49,649 nt of DNA from CAZZEX01 sp964653285 (GCA_964653285.1 CAZZEX010000028.1:1-49649); one strand, 5' to 3'. Counted from the stretch's first letter, positions 25,097 to 33,602 are shown. Notes: generated from the sequence alone by a model not told the origin. Program-made: numbers and translations.

Positions 25097-25960
25097 GTGA
25101 GCAAACCGTTCAACTACGGAGGACAGGCAATCATCGAAGGGGTGATGATGCGTGGTTCGCGCACGATGGCGGTCGCGCTGCGTCACCCCGAGGGGCACAT
25201 CGTCGTGAAGACGGAACCGCTCAACGCGGCACTCTACCGGGGGCCGATCAGCCACATCCTTTTCTTGCGCGGGTTGGTTATGCTATGGGACGCGCTTGGT
25301 CTGGGGACAAAGGCGCTCATGATGTCGGCCAACGTGGCAGCGGGCGAGGAGGTTTCGCTTTCGGGTACTGCAAGTTGGGGAACGGCGTTTCTAGGGATCG
25401 GCCTGGGGGTGGGGCTCTTCATGCTGCTGCCCTCGTTCCTGGTAGGATTGCTTGCTCCCCACATCCCTTCGGAGTGGCTCAGCAGCCTGCTGGAAGGAGT
25501 CGTGCGGCTGCTCCTGGTCGTGGGCTACATCTGGGCCGTCGGGTATCTGCCCGACGTGCGGCGTGTGTTCGCCTATCACGGCGCGGAGCATAAGACGATC
25601 AATGCATACGAGGCAGGAGCAAGACTGACTGTGGACGACGTGCGCCCCTTCCCGACAGCCCACGCCCGCTGTGGTACGGCCTTCCTCCTGACAGTGACCG
25701 TGCTGACGATTCTGATATTCGCCCCCTTCGGCCAGCCATCGCTGATCTGGCGTCTGCTCAGCCGGATCGCGCTGCTTCCGGTCATCGCTGGCGTGGCCTA
25801 CGAGTCCATGCGCCTGACGGCCCGCCTTGCCGACCGGCCCTGGATGCGGGTGTTGATCGCGCCGAACCTGGCGCTCCAACGGTTGACGACCCGGGAGCCG
25901 GACGACGGGATGCTGGAAGTAGCGATCATGGCCCTGAAGGCTGTGCTGGCGGATGCATGA
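25097..25960 (+). CDS. DUF1385 family membrane protein (YqhQ-like)
   Basis: 287 residues. The family hallmark is the opening NYGGQAIIEGVMMRG, repeated in position by FAYHGAEHKTINAYEAG (about residues 155-171), FPTAHARCGTAFL and LPVIAGVAYESMR. It has about four membrane spans. The His/Glu-rich conserved segments suggest a metal-dependent activity, but the biochemical function is not firmly known to me. The start is GTG 25097, three bases after the HNH stop, so the two genes form one operon. Confidence 0.9.
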   Translation: MSKPFNYGGQAIIEGVMMRGSRTMAVALRHPEGHIVVKTEPLNAALYRGPISHILFLRGLVMLWDALGLGTKALMMSANVAAGEEVSLSGTASWGTAFLGIGLGVGLFMLLPSFLVGLLAPHIPSEWLSSLLEGVVRLLLVVGYIWAVGYLPDVRRVFAYHGAEHKTINAYEAGARLTVDDVRPFPTAHARCGTAFLLTVTVLTILIFAPFGQPSLIWRLLSRIALLPVIAGVAYESMRLTARLADRPWMRVLIAPNLALQRLTTREPDDGMLEVAIMALKAVLADA

Positions 25961-25963
25961 GAA

Positions 25964-28900
25964 TTAGGACTCCAGCGCCGGGGGCAGCGGCAGAGTAAAG
26001 ATGAACGTCGTGCCGCTCTCGGAAGTGCTTTCCACCCAGATGCGTTCGCCGTGGGCTTCTATAACCATTTTGCAAAAGGCCAGGCCCAGCCCACTCCCGC
26101 GTCCCGCCTGCTGGCCGGCGACGAATTTCCGGAACAGCCGGTCCCGAATCCCAGGTGAGATGCCCGGGCCGGTATCACTGACAGAAACGAGGAGCCGAGA
26201 CCGCTCTGAGGTATCGGCCCTGGCTGTCACCTGGACCACACCGCCAGCCGGGGTGAACTTGATAGCATTGCTGATCAGATTTTTTAACACGCGCTCAATC
26301 AGTCTCGCATCGGCCCAGGCCGGGGGTAAAGTGGGCGGCACGTCACTTTCCAGATGCAGGCCCTTCTCGGCGGCCAGCGGCAACTGCGAATCCAACACGC
26401 CAGCGACAAGATCAGCCAGCGATATCAGTGTATGATCCAATGGCATCTGCTGGCTCTCCAGCCGGCTTATCTCCAGGATTGCCCTGACCAATTGCAGCAT
26501 CCCCTTTGTGCTCTTCTGGGCAATCTCCCAGAGTTCGAGTTGACTGGGCGAAAGGGTATCAGCGATGTCTTCATCCAGGAATGACAAAGCGCCTGAGATA
26601 ACAGTGAGCGGATTGCGTAGATCGTGCACCATCGCATGGACTAAATCATCGCGCATTCTTTCCAGCAACCGTTCTTTGGTAACGTCGCGCAATACCAGCA
26701 ATCGGCCCAGCGGTGTCGTACCAGCCATCACGGGCAGATTCAGCCAGTGAATTGCACGAGGCGGCACTTCGCTCTCGCCTTCTCCAGGCAGCTCATCTCT
26801 CACCCGAATCCGGCGCATTTCGTCCCGAATAACCTGCACGACATCTGGGGCATGGGGCTTCAGGACAGTTAGAACATCTTGTATGGGCCGGTTGATCCAA
26901 TCATCTGGCCGGCCGGTCAGGTGCAATAGATCAAGCGCAGTCGCGTTAATGACCAGCATACGCTGGTCCATTCCGATAAGAATGATGCCATCACGACTGG
27001 ATTCGATCAGCGCTTGCAAACGGCTTCGTTCACCCGCGATAGCCTGGAACAGCCGGGCATTGGTCACAGCCGTGGCTACCTGCCGGCCGATGGCCATTTG
27101 TAACGCCTGATCCTCGGCCGAAAGAGCGCGCGGCTGACGGGAGAACAGGCTCAAGGTGCCGAGCGAGCGCTCCTGGTGCAACAGGGGAATGCAAGAGTAG
27201 GCACGCATGCCCATAGCCCTCATCTCGTTGACAGCCAGCGGCACCTCTTTCTCAAGTTTCCTCACTACCGACGTCTCTTGCTCGATATCGCCCACTGCCA
27301 CAGCCTCGCCTTGGCTACAGACATAAGCGCATAATGTCCCTTCCAGTCCCTCTTGCCGAAGCCGGTTGGACATGGTGGGCGGTAGACCCCGCTCGGCCGC
27401 CAGATATAGGTGACCATCAATCGGGTCGACCAGGCTAATCAGGCCAGCGTCAGAATCGAGCGAGGTTAGCGCCGAATGTAGGGTCTCCAAGAGCACGTCT
27501 TCCAATACCAACGATCGGCTGATCGCCCGGGCGACGGCGTACAGCGCGCCCAGGTCAGCGGCATATCGGCGTATCTCGGCATAGAGCCGGGCGTTGTCCA
27601 GCGCCAGGGCGATGGCTTCGGCCAGAGATTTGGCCAGCAGGATATCATCAGCGTTGAAGGCGTCCACCCGGTCGCTTGCCACATCGAGCACGCCCAACAC
27701 TCGCTCACCACGCCGCAAAGGGACAGCCAATTCACTGCGGAAGGTAGAGTCGTCGTGCACATAATCTGGATCGGCGCTTACGTCGGGCACATGCTGTGTT
27801 TGAGCCGTCCGGAAGGCCCGTCCGGCGACACCCTGATTAACGGAGAGACGCTGGCCCTCGGCTGAGGATAGCGCACTGGCCCCTGCCTGGACAACCAGAT
27901 GGGAGGCTGCGTCACCGGGCAGGAGAATAGCAACAGCAGGCCAATCTGTCAACCGGGCAATGGCTTCCACCGCTGCGTGCGCTATGGCCTCCGGGTCGAG
28001 ATGCTCTCCCACAGTGCGGAGGGCTTCATAAAGTGTGGTCTGGCGGTCAGCCAGGCGGCGCTGCTCGTCGTACATCTGTGCGTTGCGCACGGCCAGCGTC
28101 ATTTGGTCGGCGGCTGCCTGCATCAGGTACGCATGTTCAGTGCTGAAATGATTCGACTCCGAATGCGTGAGGGTGAGAACACCCAACACTGCTGACCCGC
28201 TCACGATCGGGACGGCCAGGGCAGAGCGGGCTGTGTATGGCGCATTGGGCAAGGCCACCCAGCGGTCATCGCGAGAAGTGTCGTAGACCAACGCCGGCTG
28301 GCGATGCTGGGCAACCCAACCGGCCAATCCCCTCCTCATCACATCTTGCACAATGTCCTGCCGTTGCGCCAGCGTCGCCTCGCCGCGTGCCAGGACACTG
28401 CGAGTCACGACACCAGCTCCGTCTAGTAGAAACATACTGCCATCTTCAGCCCTTGTGAGAGTGGCGGCCATGTTCACTGCGCTCCGCAGGGTGGCTTCCA
28501 GAGATGGAAGTTTAGCCGTGGCACGAGCCATGGCCACCAGGCTTTCGAACCATTGCTTCTCGGCCATCAAGCTTGCTTCGGCCTGTTTACGCTCTGTGAT
28601 ATCGTGCAAGACAACCAATCGGCCTTTGAGACGATCGTGTCGGTCATAAAGAGGCGAGATACGCAGGTCATAATTGCGCTGCCCCGCCCCTTCCCCTAGA
28701 GTGATCTCGGTGTGCGCCTCGGTTACATCGCGACAACGCCCAGCCAAGTCAGGTCTATCAGCCAGTACCCGGTCAATCGGCTGTCCCACTACCTCCGGGG
28801 ACAGCCGGCCGATGATATTCTGCGCAGCCGGGTTGATGTCTACAACGCGGTTTTGCACATCCAACACGAGCACACCACCGCTCATGCTGTCTACAACTGC

Positions 28901-29614
28901 ACTGCGGGCCACCGGCACGATGTCGAACAGCCGGAAGTGAAAGATGCTCCAGGCCGCCATCAGGCCAGTTACAGTAAAAGCGAAAGGGGTCAGATCCAGG
29001 GGACATGGGATCAAGCCAAAGGTAGATAACACATTTCCCACCAAAGGCACCAGCGCGCCAATCAGCAGAACGCCAGCCTGTCCGCGGTACAGGCGCGATG
29101 AACGAATGAGCGCCTGAACGAGCAGGAACGTGCTGAACAGAAGCAATGAGTAAGAGTACGCTGTATGAACCCAGAACGCCGCGCCATGGGTCGCGCTCCA
29201 CACCGATAATGAACCACTGGTGTCCAGCCCAATGTCGCTCCAGATCAGGTGATGGGCGTCGTTGGTCCAGGCCAGCACCAGTGTGACAAGCGGCTCAATG
29301 GCCAGCATCGCTATGTTGCGGGGGGTCAGCCACTTCTCCCGGCCGGTATATTGCAGTACAAAGGCCAGCCACGCCGTTGGCACGACGACGATGCCCAGAT
29401 ATCGAACCCTGGTCCAAAAGAGCTTGGCCGGTAAGTCCGCGCTCCCCAGTCGCAACGCGTATCCCAGCGACCATTCGGCCACAGCCAGCATGAGCAACGC
29501 GAAAGGCACCGCCCCAACAGCCAGACGACGTCTCCACGAGTATAAAGCAAGTCCGGCCGAGATCACCGCTGCTATAAGCAAGAGGAACGCGAGAGACGTA
29601 TACTGCCAGTTCAT
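25964..29614 (-). CDS. Multi-sensor histidine kinase (7TM, PAS, GAF repeats, PAS)
   Basis: 1216 residues from ATG 29614, preceded by AGGAGAAC. Domains in order: seven membrane spans of the HisKA_7TM sensor type (residues about 1-225), PAS (about 235-345, ending HDITERKQAE), three GAF-like domains (about 350-520, 525-690, 695-870), a second PAS (about 875-1000), a HisKA dimerisation domain with phospho-acceptor His in MVHDLRNPL, and HATPase with the N-box NLISNAIKF, DTGPGIS and GSGLGLAFCK. It phosphorylates itself and presumably a response regulator; none is in the window, and it has no receiver domain, so it is an orphan here. The signal is unknown. Confidence 0.92.
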   Translation of the reverse strand: MNWQYTSLAFLLLIAAVISAGLALYSWRRRLAVGAVPFALLMLAVAEWSLGYALRLGSADLPAKLFWTRVRYLGIVVVPTAWLAFVLQYTGREKWLTPRNIAMLAIEPLVTLVLAWTNDAHHLIWSDIGLDTSGSLSVWSATHGAAFWVHTAYSYSLLLFSTFLLVQALIRSSRLYRGQAGVLLIGALVPLVGNVLSTFGLIPCPLDLTPFAFTVTGLMAAWSIFHFRLFDIVPVARSAVVDSMSGGVLVLDVQNRVVDINPAAQNIIGRLSPEVVGQPIDRVLADRPDLAGRCRDVTEAHTEITLGEGAGQRNYDLRISPLYDRHDRLKGRLVVLHDITERKQAEASLMAEKQWFESLVAMARATAKLPSLEATLRSAVNMAATLTRAEDGSMFLLDGAGVVTRSVLARGEATLAQRQDIVQDVMRRGLAGWVAQHRQPALVYDTSRDDRWVALPNAPYTARSALAVPIVSGSAVLGVLTLTHSESNHFSTEHAYLMQAAADQMTLAVRNAQMYDEQRRLADRQTTLYEALRTVGEHLDPEAIAHAAVEAIARLTDWPAVAILLPGDAASHLVVQAGASALSSAEGQRLSVNQGVAGRAFRTAQTQHVPDVSADPDYVHDDSTFRSELAVPLRRGERVLGVLDVASDRVDAFNADDILLAKSLAEAIALALDNARLYAEIRRYAADLGALYAVARAISRSLVLEDVLLETLHSALTSLDSDAGLISLVDPIDGHLYLAAERGLPPTMSNRLRQEGLEGTLCAYVCSQGEAVAVGDIEQETSVVRKLEKEVPLAVNEMRAMGMRAYSCIPLLHQERSLGTLSLFSRQPRALSAEDQALQMAIGRQVATAVTNARLFQAIAGERSRLQALIESSRDGIILIGMDQRMLVINATALDLLHLTGRPDDWINRPIQDVLTVLKPHAPDVVQVIRDEMRRIRVRDELPGEGESEVPPRAIHWLNLPVMAGTTPLGRLLVLRDVTKERLLERMRDDLVHAMVHDLRNPLTVISGALSFLDEDIADTLSPSQLELWEIAQKSTKGMLQLVRAILEISRLESQQMPLDHTLISLADLVAGVLDSQLPLAAEKGLHLESDVPPTLPPAWADARLIERVLKNLISNAIKFTPAGGVVQVTARADTSERSRLLVSVSDTGPGISPGIRDRLFRKFVAGQQAGRGSGLGLAFCKMVIEAHGERIWVESTSESGTTFIFTLPLPPALES

Positions 29615-29671
29615 CTTATTAGTTCTCCTGCTGGAATGGTTACTCCAGCCTTTCCGACGGGACGGCGACAA

Positions 29672-29832
29672 GCAACTTCCCGAAACTTCAGGTCCCTCTA
29701 TGGCGGCAAAATGACATCCTCATCCAGTCGTAATAATTATACGCAAATCGGCAGAATATGCGAGAAGCGACAACTGAAGCGGCCAGGACAACGGCAACGC
29801 GATGAATACGGATGGGGGCTCTCTTGCTTTCT
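29672..29832. other. Intergenic gap without recognised feature
   Basis: Between the histidine kinase start and the selD stop. A TATAAT-like hexamer on the minus strand (29742-29737) could be the kinase -10, but I find no convincing -35. Confidence 0.3.
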
Positions 29833-30879
29833 CTAAGTGACTTCAATCCCATCCCCCTCCACCACCTCGCCGACGACCCAGCAAGGTGGCCCTTCCTCAG
29901 CGAAAAGGGCAGTGAGCGTCTCCAGACGTCCCGGCGGGACGGCGACGAGCAGCCCCCCCGACGTCTCGGGGGTGAAGAGCAGCATCTGCATCTCCTCGGA
30001 GATCTCGGGGGCGAAATCCACCCACCGCTCGTAGCAGTCCTTGTTCCGGCAGGCGCCGGCGGGGAAGAGCCAGTCCTCGGCGTACTGGAGTGCTCCCTCC
30101 AGGAAGGGGAGTTTCTCCACGTAGAATCGAAGTCGCACCCCGCTCTTCTCCGCCATTTCCTGGCCGTGGCCCAGCAGCGCAAAACCGGTGACGTCGGTGC
30201 AACCGTGCACGCCGACCTGCTGGATCAGCCGGGCCGCCTGGCGGTTGAGCCGCTTCATGCTCTCCACGGCCGCCGCCACGTGGGCCGGGTCGGCCACCTC
30301 TCCCTTGAGGGCCGTGGTGATGATGCCCACCCCCAGTGGCTTGGTCAGCACCAGCACGTCGCCGGGCCGGGCGCCGGCCTTGGTGAGAATGCAGTCGGGG
30401 TGAATCAGCCCCATCACCGCCAGGCCGTACTTGGGCTCCTTGTCGTCCAGCGTGTGGCCGCCGGCCAGGGCCCCTCCCGCCTCGGCCACCTTCTCCGCCC
30501 CGCCGCGCAGGATCTCTGTGACGACTTCCGGCGGCAGGTCGGGGGGGAAGCCGCAGATGTTGAGCGCCAGCACCACCTCGCCGCCCATGGCGTAGACGTC
30601 GCTCATGGCGTTGGCGGCGGCGATGGCTCCGTAGTCGTAGGGGTCGTCCACCACGGGCGGGAAGAAATCGAGCGTCTGGATGACTGCCACCTCGTCGCTG
30701 ATCTTGTAGACGGCGGCGTCGTCGCTGACCTCCAGCCCCACCAGCAACTCAGGATATTGGTCGGCCGGGGACATGCCTTGCAGCGGGCGCAGTACCTGCG
30801 CCAGGGCCTCGGGGCCCATCTTGGCCGCTCAGCCCGACGCGCTGGTCATAGCCGTTAAGCGTATCTCCTCACGGGTCAT
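29833..30879 (-). CDS. selD: Selenide, water dikinase with a predicted selenocysteine (UGA) active site
   Basis: 348 residues if UGA at 30831-30829 is read as selenocysteine 17. SelD makes selenophosphate from selenide and ATP, the Se donor for Sec-tRNA and selenouridine. Upstream of the ATG at 30819 the frame continues through TGA to ATG 30879 behind AGGGAAGG. It encodes TSASG-U-AAKMGPEALAQVL, the family's active-site pattern G-(C/U)-x-x-K with its essential Lys. ATP and metal motifs follow: DDAAVY, TLDFFPPVVDDPYDYG, ANAMSDVYAMGG and GGHTLDD. A stem GGGCC-CCGA-GGCCC begins 12 nt after UGA, placed as in bacterial SECIS elements. A conventional annotation would start at 30819 and lose the catalytic residue. 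It is last of a four-gene operon. Confidence 0.93.
30797..30831 (-). promoter_or_regulatory. Candidate bacterial SECIS element with UGA codon in selD
   Basis: The UGA (30831-30829) is followed after 11 nt by a 5-bp GC stem with tetraloop CCGA, putting the loop 17-20 nt after UGA. That is within the usual range for SelB-dependent recoding, and the loop contains a G. Confidence 0.65.
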
Positions 30880-30891
30880 GTGCCTTCCCTT

Positions 30892-31224
30892 CTAAAATGT
30901 AATACCTTTGAGAAAAGATATCCTGCCTTTCAAAGACTCTATCAATGCTCTCGCCGTGCCTGTGTCCATCCCCAGTTCCACCGGTGGATAATCCGGAGCA
31001 AACACCCATCGCTTCTCGAAGCAGAGCATAAGTTCGCAGGGCAGGCAATAAGCCTCGTCCCGCCGATGTTTTTGCCAGAAAGCGATCAGGTCTATGGCCT
31101 GCGTCTCTTGCCCCAGGAACAGGGAACGCTGGCCGGCATCGTAAAGAAAGACATAGCCTTTCCCCTCCGCTTGGAATTCCACCAGAGTATAGCGTCCATC
31201 CCGCAAGCAGGTCTTGACTTCCAT
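30892..31224 (-). CDS. Hypothetical protein of the selD operon
   Basis: 110 residues, no family recognised. Starts MEVKTCLRDGRYTLVEF and has CLPCELMLCFEKRW near residues 60-73, with two cysteines in C-x2-C followed by a third five residues later, possibly a metal or thiol site. It is not membrane-bound and has no signal peptide. Its start overlaps the stop of the kinase-like gene by one base and selD begins 12 nt after it, so all are co-expressed. A role in selenium metabolism is inferred only from this arrangement. Confidence 0.75.
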   Translation of the reverse strand: MEVKTCLRDGRYTLVEFQAEGKGYVFLYDAGQRSLFLGQETQAIDLIAFWQKHRRDEAYCLPCELMLCFEKRWVFAPDYPPVELGMDTGTARALIESLKGRISFLKGITF

Positions 31225-32021
31225 TACAGCACCCTGCCCAGAACTGCGAGGATTTCTCCTATTATCTCTCCCACCGGGGTGTCTGGCTTGACCCTTAAAT
31301 TCTCCCCTATTTGTCTCAGCGCTTTGCTGGCGAGTTCAAAGGCTTTCTCAGGATCGAAGCCTGAGTAAATTAACGCTGATAGAATTCCAACTAGCGTGTC
31401 CCCTGTCCCGCCTACCGGCTCCAGCGCCGGGATACAGGGTTGGGAGACTTCCCTCACCACCTCTCCATCCTGCACAAACAAATCCACCTCCCCTTTTACC
31501 ACCGTATATCTTGGCAGATTTCCATACTCATAGGCGAGTCCCACGAGCCTCTTAACTTCTTTCTCATCTGTCTCAAGCAGGATGTGCTGGACATAGGCCG
31601 GATGGGTGGAGTCCTTGTCGGCCAAGAAGGCCATCTCCCCGGCATCCGGGGTGCACATGTCCGCCTGCTTCGCCAGTTTACAGGCCTTGCAAGCGTACAT
31701 GCCGCCGGCATCAAAGGTCAAGAAGGAGAAATTCTTCCTCAAAACGCCGAACATCTTTTCAAAAGGATTCAATTTCGGCATTATGTAGTGAACACAAGCC
31801 AGTTTGCCCTGCGGCTTTTCGTTGATGACAAACTCGTAGATTTCATCGCTGTTATGCGCGCCGGCGGTCAAAAGCCTCAAATCTCTCTCCCTCCCAAACA
31901 TCTTCAAGGTTCGATGGGCTGCGTGGTATAGAGCACCCGTCCCCAGGCTGAGGGGAATCTTGTCTACATCGTCGTAGATACCTAGGGGGATATTCACAGG
32001 GAGAGTTCCAATGACTAACAT
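31224..32021 (-). CDS. NnrD-like (ribokinase-fold) protein of the selD operon
   Basis: 265 residues from ATG 32021, chosen for GGAGGAGAG directly upstream and because it overlaps the preceding stop. The layout follows the C-terminal domain of NAD(P)HX dehydratase/YjeF: TFDAGGM near the DAD position, MCTPDAGEMAFL at the T-P-H-x-G-E position, YTVVKGEVDLFVQDG, then the anion-hole loop PVGGTGDTLVGILSAL with catalytic Asp. Differences are the absence of the epimerase half, a Cys-rich stretch YACKACKLAKQADMC (about residues 116-130), and a Pro-Asp in place of the usual His. It may phosphorylate or dehydrate another small molecule. Fixed placement with selD suggests a selenium-linked role (inference). 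Confidence 0.8.
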   Translation of the reverse strand: MLVIGTLPVNIPLGIYDDVDKIPLSLGTGALYHAAHRTLKMFGRERDLRLLTAGAHNSDEIYEFVINEKPQGKLACVHYIMPKLNPFEKMFGVLRKNFSFLTFDAGGMYACKACKLAKQADMCTPDAGEMAFLADKDSTHPAYVQHILLETDEKEVKRLVGLAYEYGNLPRYTVVKGEVDLFVQDGEVVREVSQPCIPALEPVGGTGDTLVGILSALIYSGFDPEKAFELASKALRQIGENLRVKPDTPVGEIIGEILAVLGRVL

Positions 32022-32386
32022 CTCTCCTCCTCCAGCCACTCTCTCGATTTGTAAAAGGCTCTCTTTAGCATGTAGCCGCATAGACTGTAGGCTTTCTCCT
32101 CTATCACCTCCCCGGCCTCCTGAACATCTTTCCCCACCACGTAATAGGTCAGGGATGGAACGTCCGGGCAGCCGCCGCCCGAAACGTTCACCACCTTGTT
32201 GCTCTCCGTATCCACGGTTATCTTCATATTGGCGCAGCGGACCATCAGGTACCTGCCGTCATCGAAACGTTTCACCTTGTAGATGTCGGCGGGCTTGTCC
32301 TCTGATGAGAGATAGGCAATCTCGTATTCCAGTTCATTTTGTAACCTCCTCGTTATGCTAAGAATTTTGTCGCAAGATAGGTGCAA
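32015..32386 (-). CDS. Hypothetical protein, first gene of the selD operon
   Basis: Up to 123 residues, family not recognised. The likely real part begins at LEYEIAYLSSEDKPADIYKVKRF; later segments are YLMVRCANMKITVD, VVNVSGGGCPDVPSLTYYVVGKD and AYSLCGYMLKRAFYKSREW, with scattered cysteines. The start is uncertain: the in-frame TTG at 32386 has no ribosome site. A strong GAGGAGG stands 7 nt before ATG 32337, which is one base out of frame with the rest, as if one base were lost after ATGAA. It overlaps the kinase-like gene by 7 nt. Confidence 0.65.
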   Translation of the reverse strand: MHLSCDKILSITRRLQNELEYEIAYLSSEDKPADIYKVKRFDDGRYLMVRCANMKITVDTESNKVVNVSGGGCPDVPSLTYYVVGKDVQEAGEVIEEKAYSLCGYMLKRAFYKSREWLEEERC

Positions 32387-32391
32387 TTTTG

Positions 32392-32456
32392 CTCGTAGTA
32401 ACGACTTTAGTCGTCTAAAGTGAGGACAGAGCGACTGAAGTCGCCACTACGACCCT
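32392..32456. repeat. Palindromic dispersed repeat (GTAGTAACGAC / GTCGCCACTAC)
   Basis: GTAGTAACGACTTTAGTCGT at the left and GCGACTGAAGTCGCCACTAC at the right are inverted relatives of each other, each with its own inner palindrome (GACTTTAGTC, GACTGAAGTC). It lies upstream of the selD operon. Confidence 0.75.
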
Positions 32457-32600
32457 GATGGTCTTGTGAGTGAAAGCGGCGCGGTGGAGCCCTGGCTCTC
32501 CGGGCGATGTCCTGCTCGAAGCAGGCCGCGCCGATGCCCCAGTGCGAGGCAAGGAAAGGGGGGAGTCGTTCGGACATGGCACATCTCTCCTTGACGTAGG

Positions 32601-32742
32601 AAACACAAAACCGCCGCCGGCACACGCCAGCGGCGGCAGTCGTCTCAGGAGAGACGCCAACGTCCAAACTCAGGGCGCGGTCACATCACCGCCCCCTGGC
32701 GTGTGCGGGCTGGCCTGCGGGCGCCAACCGGCGCCCCAGGCC
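32601..32742 (-). ncRNA. Highly structured non-coding region with terminator-like hairpin
   Basis: Minus strand, 5' to 3': a hairpin of 13 bp with one bulge (32742-32712, loop GGTT); the segment CACACGCCAG (32705-32696); a smaller GC hairpin; CGTCTC-TCCT-GAGACG (32656-32641); then CCGCCGC..GCGGCGG (32636-32611) followed by TTTTGTGTTT. The terminator loop contains CTGGCGTGTG (32630-32621), which exactly complements the CACACGCCAG upstream (11 bp with one flanking pair). Terminator and long-range pairing would compete, as in an attenuator. No riboswitch family recognised. A 56-codon frame with a ribosome site follows at 32577-32407, uncertain as a gene. Confidence 0.5.
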
Positions 32743-32781
32743 GCTTCTCAGGTGCGGCGGTGGTGCAACATGAACACAGGT

Positions 32782-33055
32782 TTACTCCTCTTCGGCAGAC
32801 TCAGCCTGGGTGAAGTCCAGGATGTATCCGACGTATGTCTCAAAATCGTCCAGGTTCTCCCGCAGGATGCGATACACTATCGCGTCATCAACGTCCCAGT
32901 ACAGGTGCACCACGCGGCTGCGGAAACTGACCATCTGGCGCAGCGTGGAGCGCCAGTTTCTCCAGATAGCCCCGCAGATTACCGAGGATCGAGGCCAGGG
33001 TGTCCAGATCAACCACGGAGTAGTCCTTCCCTATGAACTCGCTGGAGGAAAGCAT
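32782..33055 (-). pseudogene. Broken HepT/DUF86-type HEPN toxin gene (internal deletion and frameshift)
   Basis: The N-terminal part from ATG 33055 (MLSSSEFIGKDYSVVDLDTLASILGNLRGYLEKLA) and the C-terminal part in another frame (VSFRSRVVHLYWDVDDAIVYRILRENLDDFETYVGYILDFTQ, stop at 32782) both fit one HepT protein. Only the latter has the R-x4-H-x-Y catalytic motif (RSRVVHLY). They meet near 32950 in different frames, with about 50 residues of the usual middle missing. The gene starts inside the end of the nucleotidyltransferase gene. Without frameshift correction no toxin can be made. Confidence 0.75.
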
Positions 33056-33485
33056 CTCGCAGGCGGCGGGCTGCGGGGGCGAAGTCGAAGTACCGCTTGC
33101 GCGTCTGTACCTCAAAGGCCACGCGGCGTCGCCAATCCCGCTCGTAGAGCAGGATGCCCTGCTGGACGATCCGGCCCCGGATCATCAGTGGGGCCTCATT
33201 GATGGCACGCACATCCACCGGCGAAAACCCTATCGCTTCCTCAATCGCCCCCTGAACGGCAAGTTCCAGCATAAGGCGGTCATAAGAGGGGAGGGATTCC
33301 CTCAGCACCAGGGCGACGTCCACGTCGCTAAATGGAGTCATTGTACCTCGCGCCACCGAGCCATAGACGTAGGCTGCCTCTACGGGGTATCCAGCCAGAA
33401 TGGAGGGGAGCGTCCGTCGCAGCCGGGCTAACATCCAGCCCGCTTGTCGCTTTCTTTGCGCTTTGACTTCGCTCTGCGCATCCAT
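33009..33485 (-). CDS. MNT-type nucleotidyltransferase (HepT partner)
   Basis: 158 residues from ATG 33485. The core motif AAYVYGSVARGTMTPFSDVDVALVL (G-S-x10-D-x-D) is near residues 35-60, and DVRAINEAP supplies the third acidic residue. The C-terminus RKRYFDFAPAARRLRDAFL is typical of MNT partners of HepT. It probably acts as antitoxin by modifying the HEPN toxin, but the partner gene downstream is broken. The frame is open 59 codons further upstream without a better start. It differs clearly from the two other MNT genes in the window, so the third module is of separate origin. Confidence 0.88.
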   Translation of the reverse strand: MDAQSEVKAQRKRQAGWMLARLRRTLPSILAGYPVEAAYVYGSVARGTMTPFSDVDVALVLRESLPSYDRLMLELAVQGAIEEAIGFSPVDVRAINEAPLMIRGRIVQQGILLYERDWRRRVAFEVQTRKRYFDFAPAARRLRDAFLQRVHREGLLRG

Positions 33486-33573
33486 CTTGCCCCCTGACGG
33501 GACGCAGGTATACCACAACAACGTGGAAACGCAAAATCTTCCGGCGAACAGCCAGATTGGCGAGAGGTTCGAT

Positions 33574-33602
33574 TTGACAGTCCATCCCCCTTGTGCTATA
33601 CT
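33574..33602 (+). promoter_or_regulatory. Promoter of the first cobalamin-riboswitch transcript
   Basis: TTGACA (33574-33579), 17-nt spacer, TATACT (33597-33602). Start expected near 33609, just before the riboswitch. Confidence 0.8.

Noticed and set aside
30819..30819. ATG 30819 as selD start
   Set aside because: It lies after the active-site position; the in-frame UGA and upstream ATG with ribosome site fit SelD much better.
32407..32577. 56-codon protein gene on the minus strand after the structured RNA
   Set aside because: It has a ribosome site but low-complexity Arg/Pro-rich content, and its 3' third is made of the dispersed palindromic repeat. Kept only as a possible leader peptide.
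32460..32760. tRNA-Sec gene near selD
   Set aside because: Looked for the TCA anticodon arm and long acceptor stem; the hairpins here do not form a tRNA fold.
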